A stretch of 5,484 nucleotides of DNA from Desulfobacteraceae bacterium. GTDB lineage: Bacteria > Desulfobacterota > Desulfobacteria > Desulfobacterales > Desulfatirhabdiaceae. The stretch is taken from the NCBI GenBank assembly GCA_027325475.1, contig DAIEFO010000160.1, positions 1 to 5,484 of the forward strand. The letters are read 5' to 3'. Both the position numbers and the translations under genes were made by a program. This document shows, in pieces, positions 1 through 5,484 of the stretch (positions are counted from its first letter, which is position 1; every line of letters starts with the position of its first letter). The notes under the pieces are model-generated. The model worked only from the letters and a program-made list of their open reading frames with translations. It made no database searches and was not told the origin of the DNA.

Positions 1-1097
1 TACAGCCACTGGGTCAATAGATAACTGCCATGGAGCGCCATGTTATAGGTATCGTCCCGGCGGACGTACTTGATATAATCACTGTCCTGATAGTAAGCGC
101 CGACACCGGCATTCAACCTTTTGCTGAAATCGTAATTCAGGTCGAGATTGATACGCTGAGCGAGAAAATAGTTCATGTTGTTGTTGGTAACGTCCAGCGC
201 TCCCCGATCGTTGTAATCAGAGACATAATTGAGCGCCATATGCAGACCTGTCTTCAGATCCTGCGTAGAATTGATGTTGATATGATAAATCAGACTGTCG
301 TAGTCATCAAATCTGGAACTGCTGAACGTCCGTTTCTGGTATCCCAGGCCGGCCTCGATGATAAAAATGCGGAAGGTTTTTTTCCCGATCACCCGAAATT
401 GATCGGCCGTGTAATTTGGTGTGTTTTTGTTATACGTCATCGTGGCGTGCTGTCCTTCAAAATCCAGCGCCAGCGTGCTGTTCAGTTTATAGACCATATC
501 AAGAATTCCCCGGTTTTCGTTCGAATCTTCCAGCGAGGCATCTGTATAGTCTGTAACCGTGTTCATATAACGAAACCCCAGCGTAAACGGATCGAAGTTG
601 TAAAATACCCCAGGGATGAGATGGTTCTGCACGAATTCGTTTCTGCTGACCGAGTTGCTGAACCGATCGGACTGAGCGGCGTCACGGGTGTCATAGAAGG
701 TTTCGTCCAGCCCCAAGAGTATCCGCCGAGTAGCCCGATAACGGCCACTGGTGTTGAGTGAATGGCCGGTGAAGTTATCATCGTCCGCTATGTGCTGACC
801 GCTGGCGCGACTCTTACTGTCTTTGAAGAAATAATTATTGAGCGTGTAGTTCAGATACGCATCGGTTTTCGCACTTTTATATCCCAGATCGATTCCCGGC
901 TGCAACAGATATGTCATCACCGGATGATTGTCATTTTCAGAACGGTAATAGTTATTTTCAAAACGCGTTCCGACGTTGAGCAGGGGTTTCAAAGTGATAT
1001 CCGCCGCCATCGCATGAACACCGAACAGAAAAAACGCCAGAAAAAACACACCACCGCATTGTAGCGATTTCTTTGCATAAACCGGCATAATCTTCAT
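1..1097 (-). CDS. Outer-membrane beta-barrel protein (putative beta-barrel porin 2-like), 3' end cut by window edge
   Basis: The minus frame is open from the ATG at 1097 to the left edge, giving 365 codons with no stop. The first 31 residues form a clear Sec signal peptide: a basic start (MKIMPVYAKK), a hydrophobic core (VFFLAFFLFGV) and an AxA site, HAMA|AD. The mature part alternates polar and aromatic or hydrophobic residues in short strands separated by Asn/Asp-rich turns, as in an outer-membrane barrel. The last visible segment (QDSDY, then a DDTYN turn, then SYLLTQWL) resembles the C-terminal strands of the BBP2-type family (PF10082), so perhaps 30-60 residues are missing; this is an estimate. 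Such barrels are often coded in exopolysaccharide export clusters, but the cargo here is unknown. The ATG at 1097 has AAGG only 2 bases upstream; the in-frame ATG at 1088 is 11 bases away, so the start could be three codons later. The gene follows the alanine-rich repeat gene by about 220 bp, enough for its own promoter. Confidence 0.85.
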   Translation of the reverse strand, partial: MKIMPVYAKKSLQCGGVFFLAFFLFGVHAMAADITLKPLLNVGTRFENNYYRSENDNHPVMTYLLQPGIDLGYKSAKTDAYLNYTLNNYFFKDSKSRASGQHIADDDNFTGHSLNTSGRYRATRRILLGLDETFYDTRDAAQSDRFSNSVSRNEFVQNHLIPGVFYNFDPFTLGFRYMNTVTDYTDASLEDSNENRGILDMVYKLNSTLALDFEGQHATMTYNKNTPNYTADQFRVIGKKTFRIFIIEAGLGYQKRTFSSSRFDDYDSLIYHININSTQDLKTGLHMALNYVSDYNDRGALDVTNNNMNYFLAQRINLDLNYDFSKRLNAGVGAYYQDSDYIKYVRRDDTYNMALHGSYLLTQWL

Positions 1098-1148
1098 TTC
1101 CTTTTCAAAACATGGCAACAGTAAACCGATTTGGCAGCTTCATGGCAA

Positions 1149-1170
1149 AAGTGGTCGCACTGCGCCACTT
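1149..1170 (-). other. Stem-loop in the leader of the beta-barrel gene
   Basis: Read on the minus strand, AAGTGG-CGC-AGT-GCG-A-CCACTT folds into a 9-bp stem with one bulged A and a 3-base loop, followed directly by two more T. It lies about 50 bases upstream of the beta-barrel start codon. The T tract is short (four T, two of them in the stem), so it is a weak intrinsic terminator at best. It could be an attenuator, an mRNA-stabilising hairpin or an operator. The fold is seen in the sequence; the role is inferred. The rest of the spacer (1098-1318) shows no convincing gene or promoter. Confidence 0.4.
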
Positions 1171-1318
1171 CTTCGATGTGACCGTGTACAACCAAGGTAC
1201 GCCCCACTCCTCTTGTGGATTTATACGCCTGACTGCAAAAACTTCTTACAAAGCCGCCCTCAAACCGACTTTTTACAAGAACACCTTATTTACGGGTACA
1301 GCCGACGAGGCAGCATTT

Positions 1319-2017
1319 TTATACAGGACTGATAGGTACGGGCGGCTTCGGATTTTCAATAGGGGGACGGGTTGGCGTTCCCGGTACCTGCGTGACATCA
1401 AGACCAGATGGCGGTGAATAAGCTTCCACCGTTTGTTTTGGATTGATGACCGCCTGGGCGATCTCTGTAGAAAGACCGGGATTGACAGCTTGAGCCGCTG
1501 CAACAATGGCTGCCGTGGCATCCGGATTTGCCAGTGCCACTGCGGCCGCAATCACGGGCGCCAGTTCCGGATTTACGGTTACGGCTGCCGTGGTGATCTG
1601 TGCAGCCAGCGATGGATTGGCCGTGGTGGTAGCGCCAGCAATGTCCGCCGCCAGTTCCGGATTGACAGTTGCGGCTGCCGTGGTGATCTCCACCGCCAGG
1701 GCCGGATTGGCGGTGGCTGCGGCGCTGGCGATATCAGCCGCCATTGCCGGATTGGCAGTCACCGCTGCGGTCGTGATGGCGGCAGCGGCTCCAGGATTGG
1801 CGGTTACGGCGGCACCGACGATGTCGCCGGCCAGCTCGGGATGGGCCGTGATAGCATTCGTCACAACCTGCAGCAACGCCGCCTGGTTTCCGGCTGCATC
1901 ATGAATGGCGCTCTGAATATCGGACGGAAGCTGCTGGGCGTGCAGTGGCGTCGTCAGCATCAGGCCGCAAACGAGTGCGACAACGATGGCTGAGTGCTTT
2001 ACCGTGGAATATCTCAT
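1319..2017 (-). CDS. Secreted alanine-rich 15-residue-repeat protein of unknown function
   Basis: This gene codes for 232 residues. The start is well set: AGGAGG lies 5 bases before the ATG at 2017. Residues 1-27 are a Sec signal peptide (basic and polar start, core AIVVALVCGLML, cleavage at LHA|QQ) without a lipobox, so the product should be soluble in the periplasm or exported further. Residues 44-191 are ten units in perfect 15-residue register, nine of 15 residues and a last one of 13. Each opens with NP (NQ in the first, HP in the second), with a consensus near NPxLAxxIxxAAxTA. The L-4, I-8, A-11/12 and 15 spacing suits an alpha-helix capped by NP, so a stack of short helices is likely (inference). 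Between residues 28 and 193 there is no Lys, Arg, Cys, Trp, Phe or Tyr. Residues 192-232 form a proline-rich tail with 12 Pro in 41 residues. I do not recognise the family. The signal peptide, strong ribosome binding site and regular repeat make it a real gene. No good intrinsic terminator follows it. Confidence 0.82.
   Translation of the reverse strand: MRYSTVKHSAIVVALVCGLMLTTPLHAQQLPSDIQSAIHDAAGNQAALLQVVTNAITAHPELAGDIVGAAVTANPGAAAAITTAAVTANPAMAADIASAAATANPALAVEITTAAATVNPELAADIAGATTTANPSLAAQITTAAVTVNPELAPVIAAAVALANPDATAAIVAAAQAVNPGLSTEIAQAVINPKQTVEAYSPPSGLDVTQVPGTPTRPPIENPKPPVPISPV
1445..1888 (-). repeat. In-frame 45-bp tandem repeats, partly as 90-bp super-repeats
   Basis: This is the coding repeat of the alanine-rich protein: about ten 45-bp units without indels until the last unit, which is two codons short. 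Units alternate in sequence. From the unit at residue 59 to the one at 134, units with a DI(V/A)(G/S)A-like centre alternate with units having an ITTAA centre, giving a 90-bp period. The DNA shows it too: bases 1561-1599 and 1651-1689 match at 36 of 39 positions, and 1741-1779 is in the same register at 29 of 39. The units near the C-terminal end (residues 149-191) have lost the alternation. Confidence 0.9.
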
Positions 2018-2047
2018 GGTCTCCTCCTTTTTTTGAATTTCTACGAA

Positions 2048-2059
2048 CTATGTGCATAG
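2048..2059. promoter_or_regulatory. 12-bp palindrome at the predicted transcription start
   Basis: CTATG-TG-CATAG has two perfect 5-base arms around a 2-base centre. It lies just downstream of the predicted -10 box of the alanine-rich repeat gene, where a repressor could block initiation. It is short enough to occur by chance, and no regulator is visible nearby. Confidence 0.25.
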
Positions 2060-2064
2060 CCGCT

Positions 2065-2094
2065 ATCATATTCTATACACTATTACAACACCAA
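2065..2094 (-). promoter_or_regulatory. Predicted sigma-70-type promoter for the alanine-rich repeat gene
   Basis: On the minus strand, TTGGTG (2094-2089) and TATGAT (2070-2065) are separated by 18 bases. The -10 matches the consensus at five of six positions, the -35 only at TTG. The surrounding region is AT-rich compared with the genes on both sides, and the box lies about 48 bases upstream of the start codon, leaving a leader of roughly 40 bases. The remainder of the 2018-2221 spacer holds no convincing gene, and I see no clear intrinsic terminator for kdnB in it. Confidence 0.4.
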
Positions 2095-2221
2095 ATAATG
2101 GCGACCTCGCAACAAGTCGAAATCCGAACAGCTTCGTAAAATGCTTGCCCGAAACGACTCAACCCTCAAGGAATCAGCCACGAAAGATACTCCGCAGAAG
2201 CTCCGTCTCGCGAGTGTTTAT

Positions 2222-3286
2222 CTACATCCTGGCATAAAGCTTCCGAATCCGGTCCCGCGTCATGGCGGTTTTCCAGTCTTTTCCAAGAGCGTTTTCCCAC
2301 AACGGTTCCATGACCAGCGCGACATCGATCATGGTTTCCATCTGTGATTCTTTCAAACCGGATGTCAGGTGACGCGGCAGGGAAACGCCGGCTTTATCCA
2401 TCATCTGCCGGAACTCACGAACACCTTCCGGGTAAAATTCTTCCAGATAGTCGAAAGCCACACAATTGCCGATGCCGTGATGCAACCCCAGTACAAACGA
2501 AAGACCATACGACAGCGCGTGGCAGACCCCGACCTGGGAATAAGCGATGCTCATGCCGCCGCAGTACGAAGCGATCATGAGCTTGTCATCACTGTCCTCT
2601 CCAGGATTCAGAAAGACCTCCCGGCACAGCAGCATCGCCTTTTCGCCATACGCCTGGCTGAAAGCGTTCAAATATGTTCCCTGCAAAGACTCCACACAGT
2701 GGATGTAACAGTCCATACCCGTATAAAACCGCTGCGCCGCAGGAACACCGGCAATCAGTTCAGGATCCATGACGATCTGGTCAAACACCGTATAATCCGA
2801 ATTGATTCCGAGTTTTTTCACCGGACCGGTCAGTACGGTCGTTCTGGACACTTCCGCGCCCGTTCCGGACAAGGTGGGGATGCCCGCATGATACACCGCA
2901 GGATTTCGAATCAGATCCCATCCCTGATAATCCGCAGCAGACCCCGGATTGGTCAGCATCAGAGATACGGCCTTGGCCAGATCCATCGTACTGCCGCCGC
3001 CGACACCGATAACGCCGCCCGGAAGCGTCGCGGAAAAATCTCGCACCTGTTGTACAAGACTATCCACATAGCGGGTCTTGGGTTCGTCCGCAACATTGAC
3101 CCAGATCAGCAGATCTTCCGGATGCAGGGGGATGCGCCCGGCCAGCGGATGATTCTGAAAGACATCATCTACCAGAAACACGATAAAGCCGTTAGAACGC
3201 TTCGGCGCCAGAATTTCATCCAGTTGGTTAAAACTGCCCCTGCCGAAAATAACCTGTGACACTACCTTAAAATTACGAAAACTCAT
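2222..3286 (-). CDS. kdnB: 3-deoxy-alpha-D-manno-octulosonate (Kdo) 8-oxidase KdnB
   Basis: This 354-residue protein belongs to the iron-containing alcohol dehydrogenase family. KdnB oxidises the C8 hydroxyl of Kdo to an aldehyde, the first step towards 8-amino-3,8-dideoxy-Kdo (Kdo8N), a cytoplasmic reaction known from Shewanella oneidensis. Visible landmarks are the nucleotide-binding GGGS at 96-99 within GVGGGSTMDLAKA, the TLSGTGAE stretch at 138-145, and the four family metal ligands D192 and H196 (MDCYIH), H256 (CHALSYG) and H270 (HHGIGN) with the usual 4 and 14 spacings. Length and the N-terminal pattern SFRNFKVVSQVIFGRGSFNQ agree with the Shewanella enzyme as I remember it; no alignment was run. 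The gene starts 14 bp after the kdnA stop, and its AGGAG (3300-3296) fills that gap, so translation is probably coupled. The product aldehyde is the substrate of the neighbouring KdnA. The subfamily call rests on this pairing as well as the sequence; a generic sugar alcohol dehydrogenase is the less likely alternative. Confidence 0.93.
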   Translation of the reverse strand: MSFRNFKVVSQVIFGRGSFNQLDEILAPKRSNGFIVFLVDDVFQNHPLAGRIPLHPEDLLIWVNVADEPKTRYVDSLVQQVRDFSATLPGGVIGVGGGSTMDLAKAVSLMLTNPGSAADYQGWDLIRNPAVYHAGIPTLSGTGAEVSRTTVLTGPVKKLGINSDYTVFDQIVMDPELIAGVPAAQRFYTGMDCYIHCVESLQGTYLNAFSQAYGEKAMLLCREVFLNPGEDSDDKLMIASYCGGMSIAYSQVGVCHALSYGLSFVLGLHHGIGNCVAFDYLEEFYPEGVREFRQMMDKAGVSLPRHLTSGLKESQMETMIDVALVMEPLWENALGKDWKTAMTRDRIRKLYARM

Positions 3287-3295
3287 ATTTTAGGA

Positions 3296-3300
3296 CTCCT
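3296..3300 (-). promoter_or_regulatory. kdnB ribosome binding site inside the kdnA-kdnB junction
   Basis: AGGAG begins immediately after the kdnA TAA stop (3303-3301) and lies 9 bases before the kdnB ATG. A ribosome finishing kdnA covers this site, which supports one transcript with linked output of the two enzymes. Confidence 0.7.
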
Positions 3301-4494
3301 TTATTTTTCAGCGTGCTTCATGACATCTTGAAGAATATTGACCCGTCTCTCAAGCTCTTCTGAAGTCCACGACAATTTGATCTGAAGCGATAAGGTCCGG
3401 CCCATAATCTGATCGGAGCGGGGCAGCGACAGGGCGGCATAATCAGTACCCGGCTGCAACTGTATCGGAAGCCTGGCGGCGGCGCGCATATGTTTAAAAT
3501 GATCCCACCTTCGCAGATAATGCCAGTTGTTGTCATACCAGTAAAAACAGCCATCCATGCCCGCTGCGTTAAGGTCATGGGCTATCTGCCTGGCCCGTTC
3601 CTCGGTTTTTAAAAAAAAGGACAGAAAGGTGGCGGAATCACCGGCCGGATCCGGTATCCGGCGAAATGTCACACCGGGAAAACGGGATAAGGCATTTTTC
3701 AATGCCTGTTTATGCACGCGCTGAACTTCCAGCATACGATCCAGTTTCCGGAGCTGGGCAAGACCTACCGCCGCGTTGAGTTCGCTGATCCGGTAATTCG
3801 ACCCCATGATTGGATGATTTTCAAGCCCGCGGTCATTCCCGATATGATCGTGACCATGATCCGCTACCGCATGGGCTTTTTCATATATCTGAGGATCCGA
3901 TGTCACCACCGCACCGCCTTCGCCGCAGGTGACGGTTTTGACAGGATCGAATGAAAAACATCCAGCATGACCGAATGTTCCGGCAGATTTTCCGTCGCAG
4001 GATGCGCCCAGAGACTGGCAGGCGTCTTCGATCAGGATGAGTCTGTTTTCATCACAGATGGGCTTGAGCGCATTCATATCGGCCATCGCGCCGCACATAT
4101 GCACCGGGATGACGGCCCGCGTCCGGGAGGTGATCGCAGCCCGAACCGCCGCCGGATCGAGGCACAGGGTGTCATCGATGTCTGCAAAGACCGGAACGGC
4201 GCCGGCCGTGAGTAACGCTTCTACGGTCGCCACAAACGTAAATGGCGGCACAATAACTTCATCACCGGCGCCAATGCCACAGGCAGCCAAAGCGACATTG
4301 AGCGCGGCCGTACCGCTGGAACACAAATGCGCATATCCGGCATCCAGACGCCCAGCCAGTTCCTGCTCAAAAGCTTTGGCCTTCCAGCGCCCTTTACGCG
4401 CCTGATCGAATCCATATCGAAACAATACGCCGGTATCCAGAACCTCCTGGACTTCCCGGCGTTCTTCCTCGCCAAACCATTCAAAACCCGGCAT
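3301..4494 (-). CDS. kdnA: 8-amino-3,8-dideoxy-alpha-D-manno-octulosonate transaminase KdnA
   Basis: This 397-residue PLP-dependent aminotransferase belongs to the DegT/DnrJ/EryC1 (AHBA synthase) family. KdnA transfers an amino group, in the studied case from glutamate, to the C8 aldehyde made by KdnB, yielding Kdo8N for lipid A-core assembly. Fold-type I landmarks are clear: SSGTAAL (59-65) for PLP phosphate binding, VPPFTFVAT (82-90), EDACQS (156-161) with D157 facing the pyridine nitrogen, and the Schiff-base lysine K186 in SFDPVKTVTCGEGG. The segments MPGFEWFG, ADHGHDHIG, ENHPIMGSNYRISELNAA and DGCFYWYDNNWHYL recall the Shewanella KdnA as I remember it and set it apart from most other sugar aminotransferases. 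The start at 4494 has AGGAGG 6 bases upstream. The gene begins 31 bp after the penicillin-binding protein gene and is followed 14 bp later by kdnB, so all three probably share a transcript. Confidence 0.93.
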   Translation of the reverse strand: MPGFEWFGEEERREVQEVLDTGVLFRYGFDQARKGRWKAKAFEQELAGRLDAGYAHLCSSGTAALNVALAACGIGAGDEVIVPPFTFVATVEALLTAGAVPVFADIDDTLCLDPAAVRAAITSRTRAVIPVHMCGAMADMNALKPICDENRLILIEDACQSLGASCDGKSAGTFGHAGCFSFDPVKTVTCGEGGAVVTSDPQIYEKAHAVADHGHDHIGNDRGLENHPIMGSNYRISELNAAVGLAQLRKLDRMLEVQRVHKQALKNALSRFPGVTFRRIPDPAGDSATFLSFFLKTEERARQIAHDLNAAGMDGCFYWYDNNWHYLRRWDHFKHMRAAARLPIQLQPGTDYAALSLPRSDQIMGRTLSLQIKLSWTSEELERRVNILQDVMKHAEK

Positions 4495-4500
4495 GATATG

Positions 4501-4506
4501 CCTCCT
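4501..4506 (-). promoter_or_regulatory. kdnA ribosome binding site
   Basis: A full AGGAGG stands 6 bases before the kdnA ATG and fixes that start. The 31-bp gap to the preceding stop codon leaves little space for a promoter or terminator, which favours read-through from the upstream gene. Confidence 0.75.
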
Positions 4507-4525
4507 GTTTATTGTCTCCCCCGCA

Positions 4526-5484
4526 TCAACCGTGATTTTTATTGGCTGTATGCGATTTTATGTCTGCAAAATATTCGGTAAAATACTGTTTCATCGCCAT
4601 GCGTCCATATTGGCCGGAACGGGTCCCCAGAAATTTCTCATGCACCACCACCACGGAAACCACTATTTTCTTCCCGATACTTCGGTTGGCTGCAAACCCG
4701 ATAAACCAGTCATAATGCTGTTCATGGGTTTGATTGTCGATCGTACCTGTTTTTCCCCCTATTTCCAGCCTGGACAGGATATGGTCCTTACGATATCCTC
4801 TGAACGCCCGTCTGCCGGTTCCGGAGCTAATTGTAGCTTCCATCATGTGCGCAATGATTTCGGATGTTCTGGGGGAAACCACCTGTTTTAAAGGCTCTGA
4901 CTGGTTCCGGTATAAAATATCGCCCTTGTCATCCGTAATGTGATCTACGATGGAAGGTTCGGTCATGGCGCCTCTGTTCAATATGCCGCTGACAATCATG
5001 GCGCCGTGCAGCGGCGTGATGGCCGTCACATGGTTATATCCACACGAGACTTCCGCCAGATGAAACGGTTCATTATCGACCGAAAGAACGCTCGGCTGAA
5101 TAGCGACTTCAAAATCAATGGATTTGTTAAACCCAAAAGACTCTGCATACTGCTCTAACAAAGGGCCGCCCAGATTGTACATACCGATTTTTGCAAATAC
5201 AGGGTTGACAGACTGGGCGAATGAATCCATCAGGGTGATCTTCTGAGAATATCGGGTCGTTTTATTGATTAACTGGGATTTATAAAGTGTGTGCTTGCCG
5301 CCCGTGAAGGAAATGGTGGTTTCCGGATAAAAATTGCACCGGTCCACCGCCGCAGAAGCCGTAATGATCTTGAAAGTGCTGGCGGCAGGATAAATGTTGT
5401 TCAGGCAGGGATTCCCGGATGGATTGAGTCTGTCGTACCCTGCCATGGCCAGCACTTTGCCGGTGGAAGGCTCCATTGCGACCA
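4526..5484 (-). CDS. Penicillin-binding protein, transpeptidase domain (N-terminal part outside window)
   Basis: The frame is open at the right edge: two codons (VA) precede the methionine at 5476 in the typical context VAMEPSTGKVLAMAG, so this methionine is internal and not the start. About 318 C-terminal residues are visible, covering most of a PBP transpeptidase domain that cross-links peptidoglycan in the periplasm. Counting from that methionine, the catalytic S33-T-F-K36 (YPAASTFK), the S89-V-N91 motif (AQSVNPVFAKIG) and K242-T-G-T245 (GGKTGT) are all present in order, so the enzyme should be active and bind beta-lactams. The region before SxxK looks more like class B enzymes than bifunctional class A ones, but the deciding N-terminal domain is not visible. 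PAAS before TFK, where PGS is more usual, and HTLYKSQL (62-69) are distinctive. The end is a short polar tail (HTANKNHG). kdnA starts 31 bp downstream. Confidence 0.92.
   Translation of the reverse strand, partial: VAMEPSTGKVLAMAGYDRLNPSGNPCLNNIYPAASTFKIITASAAVDRCNFYPETTISFTGGKHTLYKSQLINKTTRYSQKITLMDSFAQSVNPVFAKIGMYNLGGPLLEQYAESFGFNKSIDFEVAIQPSVLSVDNEPFHLAEVSCGYNHVTAITPLHGAMIVSGILNRGAMTEPSIVDHITDDKGDILYRNQSEPLKQVVSPRTSEIIAHMMEATISSGTGRRAFRGYRKDHILSRLEIGGKTGTIDNQTHEQHYDWFIGFAANRSIGKKIVVSVVVVHEKFLGTRSGQYGRMAMKQYFTEYFADIKSHTANKNHG

Noticed and set aside
30..761. Long plus-strand open frame opposite the beta-barrel gene
   Set aside because: The minus frame has a signal peptide and a coherent barrel pattern through the whole stretch; the plus product has no recognisable domain and no convincing ribosome binding site.
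1295..1318. Weak inverted repeat after the alanine-rich gene, considered as terminator
   Set aside because: The stem has only about three consecutive pairs and no T run.
1098..1318. Cyclic-di-GMP riboswitch considered in the leader of the barrel gene
   Set aside because: A GTGGGGCG stretch superficially resembles part of the GEMM class, but the conserved flanking segments and the second stem are not there.
1112..1417. Plus-strand open frame of about 100 codons across the spacer and the end of the repeat gene
   Set aside because: It shows no recognisable domain, runs antisense into the repeat gene and lies over the leader of the barrel gene.
1433..1993. Plus-strand Gly/Arg-rich and Ala-rich open frames opposite the repeat gene
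   Set aside because: The 45-bp repeat and its GC-rich codons automatically make repetitive open frames on the other strand. Only the minus frame has a signal peptide and strong ribosome binding site.
2207..2214. Palindrome CTCGCGAG just after the kdnB stop, considered as terminator
   Set aside because: It has no loop, and no T tract follows on the minus strand; it is too short to call.
2369..3259. 296-codon plus-strand open frame opposite kdnB
   Set aside because: It is the antisense shadow of a clearly recognised dehydrogenase whose frame explains the conservation; its own product is rich in Arg, His and Ile without any motif.

Overview
All recognisable genes in this window lie on the minus strand, so transcription runs from the right edge to the left edge. 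The content is cell-envelope biology of a Gram-negative bacterium: an outer-membrane beta-barrel, the two-gene Kdo-to-8-amino-Kdo module of lipopolysaccharide core synthesis, and a periplasmic penicillin-binding transpeptidase. The phylum cannot be fixed from the sequence. The gene style would fit a Desulfobacterota or marine proteobacterial genome, but that is a guess.

Right part (about 2222-5484): a probable three-gene operon. First comes the C-terminal part of a penicillin-binding protein, cut by the right window edge, with its transpeptidase motifs STFK, SVN and KTGT intact. After 31 bp follows kdnA, a PLP-dependent sugar aminotransferase, and 14 bp later kdnB, an iron-type alcohol dehydrogenase. 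In Shewanella, KdnB oxidises C8 of Kdo and KdnA transaminates the product to 8-amino-3,8-dideoxy-Kdo (Kdo8N). The dedicated CMP-sugar synthetase (KdsB type) is not inside the window.

Middle part (about 1319-2221): a spacer of about 200 bp with a plausible promoter and a small palindrome, then a gene for a secreted, alanine-rich protein of 232 residues. Its core is ten units of exactly 15 residues, each opening with NP or a variant, arranged as a 30-residue (90-bp) higher-order repeat, followed by a proline-rich tail. I do not recognise its family. It is the least explained gene here.

Left part (1-1318): a spacer of about 220 bp containing a good stem-loop, then an exported outer-membrane beta-barrel protein of the putative beta-barrel porin 2 style. 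It runs off the left edge with no stop codon seen. Barrels of this type often sit in exopolysaccharide export loci, so the left half may be the start of such a locus, but nothing else in the window proves that.

No RNA genes, CRISPR arrays, insertion sequences or attachment sites were seen.
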